31,372 nucleotides of DNA from a virus, in the IMG/VR virus record IMGVR_UViG_3300037140_000092, positions 1 to 31,372 of that record; one strand, 5' to 3'. Position numbers and translations under genes: made by a program. The notes beneath the pieces were generated by a model. That model was not told the DNA's origin. It worked only from the letters and a program-made list of their open reading frames with translations, and did no database searches. Shown here piece by piece: positions 7,293 to 13,135 of the stretch. The first letter of the stretch is position 1, and each line of letters opens with the position of its first letter.

Positions 7293-7362
7293 ACATTTCC
7301 TCCAGTGAGACCCGCATCCCCTCTTGCCATAACGCTACCCAGAAAATGTAGAGCTGGATCAT
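7273..7362 (-). CDS. Possible 29-aa hydrophobic peptide between protease and lysozyme
   Basis: An ATG overlaps the protease stop (ATGA) with GAGAAG five bases upstream. The peptide begins MIQLYIFWVALWQEGMRV and ends inside the lysozyme gene. The hydrophobic first half and coupling make it plausible as a small membrane peptide, but it could be chance. The region also contains the lysozyme SD. Confidence 0.25.
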   Translation of the reverse strand: MIQLYIFWVALWQEGMRVSLEEMYGHPSP

Positions 7363-8087
7363 GAGCACTTCTCGGCGGCGTAGCCTTTCACGAAAGCTTG
7401 AACGTCTGATAGCGGAACTGATAGCGCTATGCCAGGGGAACCGCGAACCACCACGCCAATAATTTCACCACGATCATTATAAAGAGCGCCACCTGAGCTG
7501 CCGCCGCTAATCGAGGTGGTTGTTTGGGTGAAACCATTGTCGCTGTCGATCCCGATCATTCGGTAGTTACGCTGGGTGCTGGCGACGATCCCTTCCGAGA
7601 CCGAGGCATACAAGAACACCAATGGGTTGCCGACCGCATAGGCCTTATCGCCGCGTACCGGCTGTGCGCAGGCTATTGGAGCGTCCTGCGTGTTGGGGAG
7701 TTTCGAGACGACTTGGACCAAGGCCAGGTCGGTGGCCGCATCACTCTTGATGACCTTGACCACATAGATAGCGCGGGCGATTTCGTCCGGGCCGTTGAAG
7801 ATCAATTGAGTGACAGTGCCCGGCACCGCAACCCGAACCTTCTCGGTAGTGACCTTGCCATTGGCGTCGTAGGTGTCGCGGTCAACGATGGTGTACTGAT
7901 CCGCCACACAATGGTTGGCCGTCAGCAGATAGCCCTTGTCTTTGTTGACCAAGGTAGCGGAACAATTGGCGTTACTGAGGAAGTTGGTCTGGTCGATCTG
8001 CCGGTTCATCGGCTTCTGTTCCCACGCATGTGCGTAGTGAACCCAGCCGAGCACTATCCCAGCGACTGCGAAAGCGGTTTTGAGCAT
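7359..8087 (-). CDS. Secreted trypsin-like serine protease
   Basis: This 242-aa protein has a signal peptide (residues 1-21, cleavage after HAHA-type site YAHA) and a complete chymotrypsin-fold triad. His59 lies in LLTANHC, Asp120 in TDLAL, and Ser198 in SGGSSGGAL. Cys42 and Cys60 could form the disulfide next to His59 typical of the family. The C-terminal strand GEIIGVVVRG matches HtrA/S1-type proteases, with no PDZ domain. It lies directly upstream of lysozyme in the lysis block, so it probably acts in the periplasm or cell envelope. The ATG at 8087 has an AGGGGGTGG purine tract upstream. Protease call strong; target unknown. Confidence 0.85.
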   Translation of the reverse strand: MLKTAFAVAGIVLGWVHYAHAWEQKPMNRQIDQTNFLSNANCSATLVNKDKGYLLTANHCVADQYTIVDRDTYDANGKVTTEKVRVAVPGTVTQLIFNGPDEIARAIYVVKVIKSDAATDLALVQVVSKLPNTQDAPIACAQPVRGDKAYAVGNPLVFLYASVSEGIVASTQRNYRMIGIDSDNGFTQTTTSISGGSSGGALYNDRGEIIGVVVRGSPGIALSVPLSDVQAFVKGYAAEKCS

Positions 8088-8114
8088 GGCACCACCCCCT
8101 CTCAGGAAACTTTC

Positions 8115-8351
8115 TTACTTGCCTTCAATCTTGTGGACGAGCGCCGCGACCCCGGCTTCAAACGACTGAAGAACCGAAGGAGCAGGAGCAGCAGGAGCAG
8201 CCACAGGCGCAGTGACAGCAGCCACAGGTGCAGCGACAGGCGCAGCGGCTTGGGCAGCCTTCGCCGCGGCCGCAGTGTGCGCGGCAATATTGGCAGCGCG
8301 CTCTTTGGCGTAGTTCGGGTCGTTGCGCGGATCGGACGGATCATTTGGCAT
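8115..8351 (-). CDS. Ala/Pro-rich small protein (78 aa)
   Basis: I chose the ATG at 8351, which has GAGGAG about seven bases upstream. A longer GTG start at 8387 would fall within a hairpin and lacks an SD. The protein starts MPNDPSDPRNDPNYAKERAA. Residues 30-58 are a low-complexity Ala-Pro-Val stretch (APVAAPVAAVTAPVAAPAAP), and a short helix ending HKIEGK follows. The DNA shows a degenerate GCAGCNACAGGNGCAG repeat. There is no signal peptide or known domain. The extended Ala-Pro linker suggests a tethering or spacer role, but that is speculation. Confidence 0.65.
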   Translation of the reverse strand: MPNDPSDPRNDPNYAKERAANIAAHTAAAAKAAQAAAPVAAPVAAVTAPVAAPAAPAPSVLQSFEAGVAALVHKIEGK

Positions 8352-8497
8352 CAGCTTCTCCTCAGGGCTTGTCCGAAATTTGTACACAAATTTCTGACAC
8401 GAATTTCTTCCAGGTCTGGGGCCGCGTATATTCCCAGCGTTTACGGGCCCTCTCCTAGACTGGAGGTACAGGGAGAACCTGGACTGACATTAAGGGG
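8352..8497 (-). other. Intergenic gap with palindromic hairpin
   Basis: The 146-bp gap between the terminase large subunit stop and the Ala/Pro-rich gene holds a near-palindrome at 8375-8394 (GAAATTTGT / ACAAATTTC around two bases). It also has short partial repeats of CTGGA type at 8455-8490. I see no convincing promoter or U-tailed terminator. Confidence 0.4.
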
Positions 8498-9946
8498 TTA
8501 ATCGAGATCAAAGTCAATGTCGCGGGCCATCGTCTGCCGATTGCGGCTAAACTTTGAACCGAGCTGCGCGGGCGCCGCGAAGCGCCGCATCATAATTCCG
8601 ATGCGCGTAGCCGACATCAAATCGTCGTTGACCTTTTCAATTGCGCCGTTCTTGTCGCGATGCAGATTGCGAAACTCTTCGAACCAGTCGGACAAGTGCG
8701 CCGCTACTTTCAGGCGGCCGGTGGTGATGCGCCCATCCATCTCGGCGTAGCCGGCCTCGGTCGAGTAGCCGCCATCGGGGAACGTCGCATGGTTCGCCAG
8801 CATCTGCAAACCCTGTGCGCGATAGATGGATGACAGTGGCTGCCCGCTGCCGTGTTCGCGCGCGGTGCCGTCTTGAGGCCAGGCGACTTTCACCGCTGCA
8901 GCGTATGTCTTCATGGCTGCCGCGTGATGGATTGGCTGCTGATCCTTGACCCGGATGCAGTGCAGGATGTGGACCACATCGTTGTCGCGGTCCCAGGCGT
9001 ACAAGACGGCCGCGAACGGATGCGCGATCCCGAAGTCGATGCCCCATAGCTTGACCCACGCTGGCGGGATGTAGTCGAGATAGGGCTCTTTCAGGGTGTT
9101 TTCGTCGTACGGGAAGACGCGGCCAAAGCCGGCCATCGGGATGCCGAGGCGCCGCGTCTCGCGTTCATGCGCCGGCCAGGAGGCAACCAGTGCTCGCTTC
9201 TGTTCGGCCGTGTAATGCTCGGCATCATCCAGGATCATCTGCACCATCGCGCGATCCGGTGACACCTCTTTGGTGAACTGGTCGACCAAGGTGTTCAGGA
9301 GTGGCGTGGCCGTGACAAGCATAATGCCTTCGCCAGCAAGGCGCGTGAGGAACTCAGGGTATATGTCCGCTTGGGTTTGCGTGGGCATTTCGTCGCACCA
9401 CCCGAAGTCGAGGGCTGTTCCCTGAAATTTGTCTCTACCTTGCTCATAGCTCTTGAAACTAAACGACGAGATGCCATCTTTCACTCCATCTGTAAAATGT
9501 TGTACACGCAATGTATCGAACGCATTGGAGACGCCTCGGGCCAGGGTGTAGCCCAGCAAGAACTCTTTCGGGATCATTCCGGTTCCATGTAGGGAGGTAA
9601 TGCCGGCTTCACCACAAAGCTTCTCCTGCATGACTTCTCGAACACTGAGAGACGTGATGCCGGCTCCCCATCCTTTGGTAGGATGATCGAAGCGTTTACC
9701 GTTCCACCAGTCGGGATACAGACCCGTAAGGTGGCAAGCCACTTCAAAGCCTCCAGTTTCGGTTTTCCCGACACGGTTACCTGCCATGAAGAGACGCTCA
9801 CGTTTTGTTGCTCCTAGATCGAGGAAGAGTTTCTGCTTCGGGTACGGGTGGAAGTACGACAGCTTGTTGAACCGCCGATGGTCCTCCATCGCGTCGAGCA
9901 ACGCAAGGGTGTCCTTCAGCTCCTGCGGAGTGGGTTCAGACGACAT
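8498..9946 (-). CDS. terL: Terminase large subunit
   Basis: This 482-aa packaging motor and nuclease has a Walker A motif AGNRVGKT at residues 55-62, a Walker B region LDFGWCDEM around residues 178-187, a coupling motif TATP about 30 residues later, and a C-terminal nuclease domain starting with the acidic motif WGIDFG near residue 300 and DDLMSATRIG near residue 450. Length and motif order are typical of phage terminases. It lies after the small subunit with two small genes between. The ATG at 9946 lies within the end of a 26-codon ORF, suggesting coupled translation. No strong SD is seen apart from GGGA. Confidence 0.95.
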   Translation of the reverse strand: MSSEPTPQELKDTLALLDAMEDHRRFNKLSYFHPYPKQKLFLDLGATKRERLFMAGNRVGKTETGGFEVACHLTGLYPDWWNGKRFDHPTKGWGAGITSLSVREVMQEKLCGEAGITSLHGTGMIPKEFLLGYTLARGVSNAFDTLRVQHFTDGVKDGISSFSFKSYEQGRDKFQGTALDFGWCDEMPTQTQADIYPEFLTRLAGEGIMLVTATPLLNTLVDQFTKEVSPDRAMVQMILDDAEHYTAEQKRALVASWPAHERETRRLGIPMAGFGRVFPYDENTLKEPYLDYIPPAWVKLWGIDFGIAHPFAAVLYAWDRDNDVVHILHCIRVKDQQPIHHAAAMKTYAAAVKVAWPQDGTAREHGSGQPLSSIYRAQGLQMLANHATFPDGGYSTEAGYAEMDGRITTGRLKVAAHLSDWFEEFRNLHRDKNGAIEKVNDDLMSATRIGIMMRRFAAPAQLGSKFSRNRQTMARDIDFDLD

Positions 9947-10016
9947 GCGCCAGGTCCCAGCATATCCCGAGCAGCAGCAAAAGCCAAAGCGTGGCAGCGA
10001 ACAGGAATGATTTCAT
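9936..10016 (-). CDS. 26-aa hydrophobic peptide coupled to terminase
   Basis: The ATG overlaps the stop of the 93-aa gene (ATGA) and has ACGGAG six bases upstream. The stop lies eight bases inside the terminase large subunit gene. The peptide is MKSFLFAATLWLLLLLGICW followed by DLAHVV: a short basic start and one membrane-spanning segment. It fills a gap that would otherwise be empty in a tightly coupled operon. It could be a membrane peptide or a pure coupling leader. Confidence 0.5.
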   Translation of the reverse strand: MKSFLFAATLWLLLLLGICWDLAHVV

Positions 10017-10294
10017 TTCCACTCCGTAGGTGGACATGGGAGTTCTGGCGGCGCCAGCGCTTTCAAATGGGTCGCGTGCGGTAGAAGGTCGCCCAGCACT
10101 ACAATCAAATTCATGATGGCCTTACTGTTGAGAGCCACGCAACCGGAGTTGCCAGCCATCAGAACCCCGGCGACCTCGCTCGGCCGCTGCGGACTGCGAA
10201 CGGTGAGGGTTACCTCATCATCTTCCCGATGCACCAGGAGGAAGGCCGGGTACTTCTTATTAGGTTCGTTCAACTCATAGAGAAGATGTTTCAT
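10013..10294 (-). CDS. Small protein between terminase genes (93 aa)
   Basis: The ATG at 10294 overlaps the stop of the small terminase subunit (TGATG), with GGGGGAAAG upstream. The protein is mixed alpha/beta with YPAFLLVHREDDEVTLTVRS, a GVLMAGNSGCVALN segment and a helical NLIVVLGDLLPHATHL part. It has no signal peptide or known motif. Coupling to terS suggests a role near packaging, but the family is not recognised. Confidence 0.7.
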   Translation of the reverse strand: MKHLLYELNEPNKKYPAFLLVHREDDEVTLTVRSPQRPSEVAGVLMAGNSGCVALNSKAIMNLIVVLGDLLPHATHLKALAPPELPCPPTEWK

Positions 10295-10872
10295 CAGCTT
10301 TCCCCCATCAGGGCATCGAGTTCGGGATCGACCTCGGTGTACTCTGCGGGGATTGCGGCCGTCTTGTCAACTTCCAGCATCAACCGGATTGGCTCCGGGA
10401 CCGAATTGATAAAGTCGGGATTGGCTTTGAGCCGGGCGCGGATCATTTCGAGCATCACCGTATTCTTGCCGACATCCTGGGTGACCGTGACGGAGTGCTC
10501 GGTCTTCGAATGCAGCCCAGTCCGGTTCAGGATCATCTCGGCCGCGGCGCGCCGGTCCCGCGGGGAACACTTCGGGTCGGACATCTGCTCCAGGACCACG
10601 TTGACCGCCTCGATCGCGGAGCCCCCGAGCCGTTTCGCCGCCTCCTCCAGGATCGCCGCCTGGACGTAGGGGGTGTGGGCGACCCGGAACCCGGTCACCG
10701 AGAGCTGGTGAGCATCACCTGAGTAGCCCGCCATTCCAGCGGCGCGGGTATGCTGGCCGCCGCCGATGATCAGACAGGCCAGGACAAAGCGCCTTTGGAG
10801 CGCGGTGCACCTCCGCATGGCCGGCCCGAGGCTTTCGTCGTCAATGTCTGGAACGGTCAGGTCTGTGCCCAT
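10294..10872 (-). CDS. terS: Terminase small subunit
   Basis: This 192-aa DNA-recognition component of packaging has an N-terminal helical domain with QRRFVLACLIIGGGQHTRAAGMAGYSG, which resembles the helix-turn-helix of terminase small subunits. A middle VQAAILEEAAKRLGGSAIEAVNVVLEQM helix follows, then DRRAAAEMILNRTGLHSKTEH, a pattern seen in Terminase_2-type proteins. It starts the late block with a candidate promoter so close that the mRNA may be leaderless. No SD is seen before the ATG at 10872. A downstream in-frame ATG (MRRCTALQ) is the alternative start. Confidence 0.85.
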   Translation of the reverse strand: MGTDLTVPDIDDESLGPAMRRCTALQRRFVLACLIIGGGQHTRAAGMAGYSGDAHQLSVTGFRVAHTPYVQAAILEEAAKRLGGSAIEAVNVVLEQMSDPKCSPRDRRAAAEMILNRTGLHSKTEHSVTVTQDVGKNTVMLEMIRARLKANPDFINSVPEPIRLMLEVDKTAAIPAEYTEVDPELDALMGES

Positions 10873-10878
10873 GAGAGG

Positions 10879-10907
10879 ACACTAGCCTGAGAGTTCCCCG
10901 AAGTCAA
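10879..10907 (-). promoter_or_regulatory. Candidate late promoter for terminase small subunit
   Basis: On the minus strand TTGACT (10907-10902), 17 bases, TAGTGT (10884-10879). The -10 is weak, but the -35 and spacing match the other late promoters. The predicted start falls at or next to the A of the terS ATG at 10872, implying a leaderless transcript. This fits the lack of an SD there. Confidence 0.45.
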
Positions 10908-11271
10908 GCGAATTCCCCTGCAGCATCAACACTAGCTCGGATTGGGCCGCCGCGCAATAAAATTACGCCGCGGAGACCGTCGGCGTCGCCCATTCGTATA
11001 AATTCTGCGCGAAAAATAGGAGGGGGAGCGAATAACGCGGGCGATGCGTAAGGCAGGGGTCGGCTGGCCTACGCCCCCGGTCTATTTGTCTTGATATATC
11101 AATAGGTTGCGAGTGATATTGTAATAATATATCTCATGTGACGACATATAATTGCGCGACACTATGTTGCGTGCTGTGGCTCTTGCACGAATACAGCTTG
11201 TGGTTGCTTGTGAGCTATAGAGCGCCATGCTATGCCTCGATCTGGCAATGATGCCAATAGGAGAGGACACC
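10908..11271. promoter_or_regulatory. Divergent intergenic control region
   Basis: About 360 bp without a convincing gene separate the leftward late genes from the rightward early genes. It holds an 8-bp bulged hairpin at 11046-11074 (GCGTA-GGC / GCC-TACGC), a perfect 12-base palindrome TTGATATATCAA at 11091-11102, a strongly AT-rich stretch 11090-11160 with a TATAAT in ACATATAATTG, and the first copy of the hairpin-ATAGGAG leader at 11243-11263. No clean -35/-10 pair is seen for the rightward direction. Early promoters may need an activator or be non-consensus. Confidence 0.5.
11243..11271 (+). promoter_or_regulatory. Hairpin-ATAGGAG leader, copy 1
   Basis: TGGCA-ATGA-TGCCA forms a 5-bp hairpin at 11243-11256, followed at once by ATAGGAG (11257-11263) and the ATG at 11272. 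It is the same layout as copies at 11745, 12368, 12630 and 12834. Stems differ in sequence but keep pairing. Confidence 0.6.
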
Positions 11272-11433
11272 ATGAAACGCAAGCCAATGCCTAAAGCCCA
11301 AGCGGCAACTAACCTAGCCACCGCAAAGGAAGCATATGCCGATATTCAGCTACAAGTGCAACCTGTCATTAATCCCCATGGAATAGCCCTAGTGCAAGCT
11401 TTCTATGACTATGCCGATAGCATTGCAACCTGA
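11272..11433 (+). CDS. Small early protein (53 aa)
   Basis: This is the first gene of the rightward block. The ATG at 11272 is set by the hairpin-ATAGGAG leader, with GGAGAGG eight bases upstream. The protein is basic at the N-terminus (MKRKPMPKAQAA), then a helix (TAKEAYADIQ), and ends VQAFYDYADSIAT. It has no known domain or membrane segment. As the first gene after the control region it could act early on the host. Function unknown. Confidence 0.65.
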   Translation: MKRKPMPKAQAATNLATAKEAYADIQLQVQPVINPHGIALVQAFYDYADSIAT

Positions 11434-11466
11434 TATATCGGCTAATGCCTTGATATGATTATATAA

Positions 11467-11510
11467 AATGTGCGTGTGGGACTAGCAACCTGCACGCACA
11501 TTCATTTTTC
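11467..11510 (+). terminator. Intrinsic terminator after the first early gene
   Basis: AATGTGCGTG and CACGCACATT form a perfect 10-bp stem around a 16-base loop, followed by CATTTTTCATT. The stem plus T-rich tail fits a Rho-independent terminator for the 11272 gene. Confidence 0.65.
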
Positions 11511-11595
11511 ATTAACTATATTTAATGTGGCGTGGCAAGCCTATGATATATCACGCTAATCCCCTCTTAGGCCAGACGAAATAGTACTTTTGGGC

Positions 11596-11644
11596 TTGAC
11601 TTTGCATCTTTGTGACCTTATGTTCCCGTGGAACGGGACATAAG
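11596..11644 (+). promoter_or_regulatory. Candidate promoter overlapped by an operator-like dyad
   Basis: TTGACT (11596-11601), 17 bases, TATGTT (11619-11624). Overlapping the -10 and predicted start is a 12-bp inverted repeat at 11617-11644 (CTTATGT-CCCGT / ACGGGACATAAG, one bulged T). It contains the smaller dyad GTTCC-CGT-GGAAC at 11622-11634. The position is that of a repressor operator. A hairpin in the RNA is an alternative. Confidence 0.5.
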
Positions 11645-11744
11645 TCATCAAAGACACTGATGCCGCTTTTAGACCGCAAGTGAATTTTAACCCTATTTCA
11701 TGCTTCCCCTTGCCACCGCGATTGATTGCGAGTATGTCCACGCC

Positions 11745-11775
11745 ATCGGCACTCATGCCGATAGGAGACCACGCC
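11745..11775 (+). promoter_or_regulatory. Hairpin-ATAGGAG leader, copy 2
   Basis: ATCGGCA-CTCA-TGCCGAT is a 7-bp hairpin at 11745-11762 running into the ATAGGAG at 11761-11767, nine bases before the ATG at 11776. Hairpin and SD partly overlap. Confidence 0.6.
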
Positions 11776-11949
11776 ATGCGGACCACCCAACTCATTCTTG
11801 CAGCCATTGCCGCTGCATTCATTCTGATAGCCTGCCAAACGCGATACACAGTGCAGACTATCGACGGAATAGGGGCAATGCGCCTAGATCGGTGGACAGG
11901 TGCAGCCGTCTATGTCACAGCAGTTGAGCGTGACGGCAATGGCCGATAA
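11776..11949 (+). CDS. Small lipoprotein (57 aa)
   Basis: The ATG at 11776 follows the second hairpin-ATAGGAG leader. Residues 1-20 are a lipoprotein signal (MRTTQLILAAIAAAFILIAC, lipobox LIAC, Cys20). The mature part is 37 residues, starting QTRYTVQTIDG and containing MRLDRWTGAAVYV. An early phage lipoprotein exposed at the envelope is a reasonable candidate for superinfection exclusion or receptor masking, but that role is only inferred from location and timing. No family recognised. Confidence 0.65.
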   Translation: MRTTQLILAAIAAAFILIACQTRYTVQTIDGIGAMRLDRWTGAAVYVTAVERDGNGR

Positions 11950-11990
11950 TCACCTGTTAACCCTTTGCATGATTTCTGCTTGGCAACGGC

Positions 11991-12038
11991 TGGCATATGA
12001 TGTAGCCCATGCCAAGGCGGCAGCAACCCAAGGAGACC
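11991..12038 (+). promoter_or_regulatory. Related but divergent leader before the 63-aa gene
   Basis: TGGCAT / ATGCCA (11991-11996, 12009-12014) form a 6-bp stem, and AAGGAGACC follows at 12030-12038 before the ATG at 12045. Stem and SD are 15 bases apart, unlike the tight layout of the other copies. Confidence 0.35.
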
Positions 12039-12044
12039 AGACCA

Positions 12045-12236
12045 ATGACCACATATACCCTGCACCGATGCTATTTCAACGGCCAGCGGATCATTCTTGA
12101 CACTGGCTTAACACTGGAAGAGGCCCAAGAATGGTGCAATGATCCCGAGACATCCTCGCGGACTTGCGAAGGCAAGGAGGCCAAGGAACGGTCAATCGCG
12201 CGAGGCCCTTGGTTCGATAGCTACGATCCCGCTTAA
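12045..12236 (+). CDS. Small early protein (63 aa), ETSS-type phage family
   Basis: The ATG at 12045 has AAGGAG ten bases upstream. The protein starts MTTYTLHRCYFNGQRIILDT, has a helix LTLEEAQEWC, then NDPETSSRTCEGKEAKERS and GPWFDSYDPA. This arrangement (helix, DPETSS, charged turn, GPWFDSY) recurs in small uncharacterised proteins of many phages. Three cysteines are present. No membrane segment. Function unknown. Confidence 0.75.
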   Translation: MTTYTLHRCYFNGQRIILDTGLTLEEAQEWCNDPETSSRTCEGKEAKERSIARGPWFDSYDPA

Positions 12237-12282
12237 CAGGAGACTATCCTCGCCTGAACCCTGGCGTGAAACCAGGAACGTT

Positions 12283-12393
12283 ATGGACTATGGAACGGAA
12301 AGCGGCGGACCCAAGACGGGGCCGGGTGCGAGTTGCCACCCCTACACCGTAAAGTGCGATGTAGCGGCGGCAATTCAGCCGATAGGAGACTAG
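12283..12393 (+). CDS. Possible 36-aa protein
   Basis: The ATG at 12283 has AGGA five bases upstream, within the 3' arm of a small hairpin (CCTGG / CCAGG). The peptide starts MDYGTESGGPKTGPGASCH, and the ORF overlaps the third hairpin-ATAGGAG leader at its 3' end. It may be real or a chance ORF in a leader region. Confidence 0.3.
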   Translation: MDYGTESGGPKTGPGASCHPYTVKCDVAAAIQPIGD

Positions 12394-12396
12394 AAA
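12368..12396 (+). promoter_or_regulatory. Hairpin-ATAGGAG leader, copy 3
   Basis: CGGC-AATTCA-GCCG (12368-12381) is followed directly by ATAGGAG (12382-12388) and the ATG at 12397. One position of the 5-bp stem seen in other copies is an A-A mismatch here. Confidence 0.55.
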
Positions 12397-12594
12397 ATGT
12401 CAAAGTCCTTTCATCAAGTGTTCACGGCGGACCATGGCTTCACTAGCCACAGGGAACGCCATTTTGCCAATGCGGCGGAGTGGCAAAGACGGCTGGACAA
12501 GCTTGATCCTCGCAAGGCGGCGAAGAGCCACATGCAAGCTTTGCGGGACATCATCGCCTATGAGAACAGAATGGCGTACATCGCAATCGGGTAA
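12397..12594 (+). CDS. Small early protein (65 aa)
   Basis: Start set by hairpin-ATAGGAG leader copy 3. The protein starts MSKSFHQVFTADHGFTSHRE and is mostly helical and basic (FANAAEWQRRLDKLDPRKAAKSHMQALRDIIAYE). It has no cysteine, signal or membrane segment. A basic helical protein of this size could bind nucleic acid or a host protein, but there is no diagnostic motif. Family not recognised. Confidence 0.65.
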   Translation: MSKSFHQVFTADHGFTSHRERHFANAAEWQRRLDKLDPRKAAKSHMQALRDIIAYENRMAYIAIG

Positions 12595-12629
12595 TTGCAG
12601 TTCAAGCGGATGATGGCAGTCCGCTTGGC

Positions 12630-12658
12630 CGGCAATTCTGCCGATAGGAGACCACGCT
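12630..12658 (+). promoter_or_regulatory. Hairpin-ATAGGAG leader, copy 4
   Basis: CGGCA-ATTC-TGCCG (12630-12643), ATAGGAG (12644-12650), then ATG at 12659. Here the leader feeds an 8-codon ORF rather than the longer protein. Confidence 0.6.
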
Positions 12659-12685
12659 ATGATCGTACCCGGGAGAATTCCATGA
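12659..12685 (+). CDS. Possible 8-aa leader peptide
   Basis: The ATG placed by leader copy 4 opens MIVPGRIP and stops at TGA 12683-12685, overlapping the next ATG (ATGA). Good SD, tiny size and overlap suggest a coupling leader for the 48-aa membrane protein. Confidence 0.35.
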   Translation: MIVPGRIP

Positions 12686-12828
12686 TCGAAACTTTCCTGC
12701 AATTCGTCGGCATGCTGGCCGTGCTGTGCGCTTTCATCCATGCCTATCCGGTTGCGTCCCACGCATACCTCCCGTTGTACCTATGCAATCTATCCGGTTG
12801 TCTCCCACAACCATCCATGCCATATTAG
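12682..12828 (+). CDS. Small membrane protein (48 aa)
   Basis: The ATG at 12682 overlaps the 8-codon leader stop and has GGGAG close upstream. Residues 3-20 (ETFLQFVGMLAVLCAFIHAY) form a membrane segment. The rest is hydrophobic, aromatic and Cys/Pro-containing (YLPLYLCNLSGCLPQPSMPY). The coding DNA contains an imperfect direct repeat of TATCCGGTTG (12746 and 12791 regions). Role unknown. Early membrane peptides of phages often alter host envelope functions. Confidence 0.55.
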   Translation: MIETFLQFVGMLAVLCAFIHAYPVASHAYLPLYLCNLSGCLPQPSMPY

Positions 12829-12833
12829 CGGGG

Positions 12834-12865
12834 TCGGCGGATGGTCCACCGAATAGGAGAGGCAA
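12834..12865 (+). promoter_or_regulatory. Hairpin-ATAGGAG leader, copy 5
   Basis: TCGGCGGA-TGG-TCCACCGA (12834-12852) pairs with one C-A mismatch. ATAGGAG follows at 12853-12859 and the ATG at 12866. The stem is longer and different in sequence from the other copies, but ends at the same point. Confidence 0.55.
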
Positions 12866-13132
12866 ATGAAAAGTTACAATTTCGTCCGCCAACTTGGGGA
12901 TGGATCGACTTACCGCTTGGGCACTGCCTGCCAATATGCTGACGGCTGGCGCTTCATTTCTAATGTGTCCTCGCATAAAAGCAGCCGAAAGTTCCATCCG
13001 ACGATGGAACGGTGCCTGCCGCGCTGGCTCGGCTATCCTGATCGCTGTGAGAGCTATGCTGTCGCGTCGCCCGGTATCAATGCGCAGGTTGAGGCTCGGC
13101 ACGATCAGTTCATGGCGAAGGTGAGGACTTAG
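12866..13132 (+). CDS. Small early protein (88 aa)
   Basis: Start set by hairpin-ATAGGAG leader copy 5. The protein begins MKSYNFVRQLGDGSTYRLGT, then has a beta-rich QYADGWRFISNVSSHKSSRKFHP segment, a WLGYPDRCESYA part and a helix QVEARHDQFMAKVRT. Three cysteines. No membrane segment. Its layout is that of small phage proteins of unknown role. The gene is complete with a strong SD. Confidence 0.7.
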   Translation: MKSYNFVRQLGDGSTYRLGTACQYADGWRFISNVSSHKSSRKFHPTMERCLPRWLGYPDRCESYAVASPGINAQVEARHDQFMAKVRT

Positions 13133-13135
13133 ATC

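Larger units (their letters stand above)
11434..11775 (+). promoter_or_regulatory. 342-bp noncoding region: terminator, promoter, operator-like dyad, leader
   Basis: No convincing gene is seen here. In order, it holds two TGATATATC motifs (11431-11439, 11544-11552), an intrinsic terminator (11467-11510), a candidate promoter (11596-11624) overlapped by a long dyad (11617-11644), and the second hairpin-ATAGGAG leader (11745-11767). The first small gene is therefore probably its own transcription unit. Confidence 0.55.

Noticed and set aside
8375-8394. Near-palindrome GAAATTTGT / ACAAATTTC considered as a terminator or operator.
   Set aside because: No U-run follows on either strand and no promoter lies close by, so it is noted only as a hairpin.
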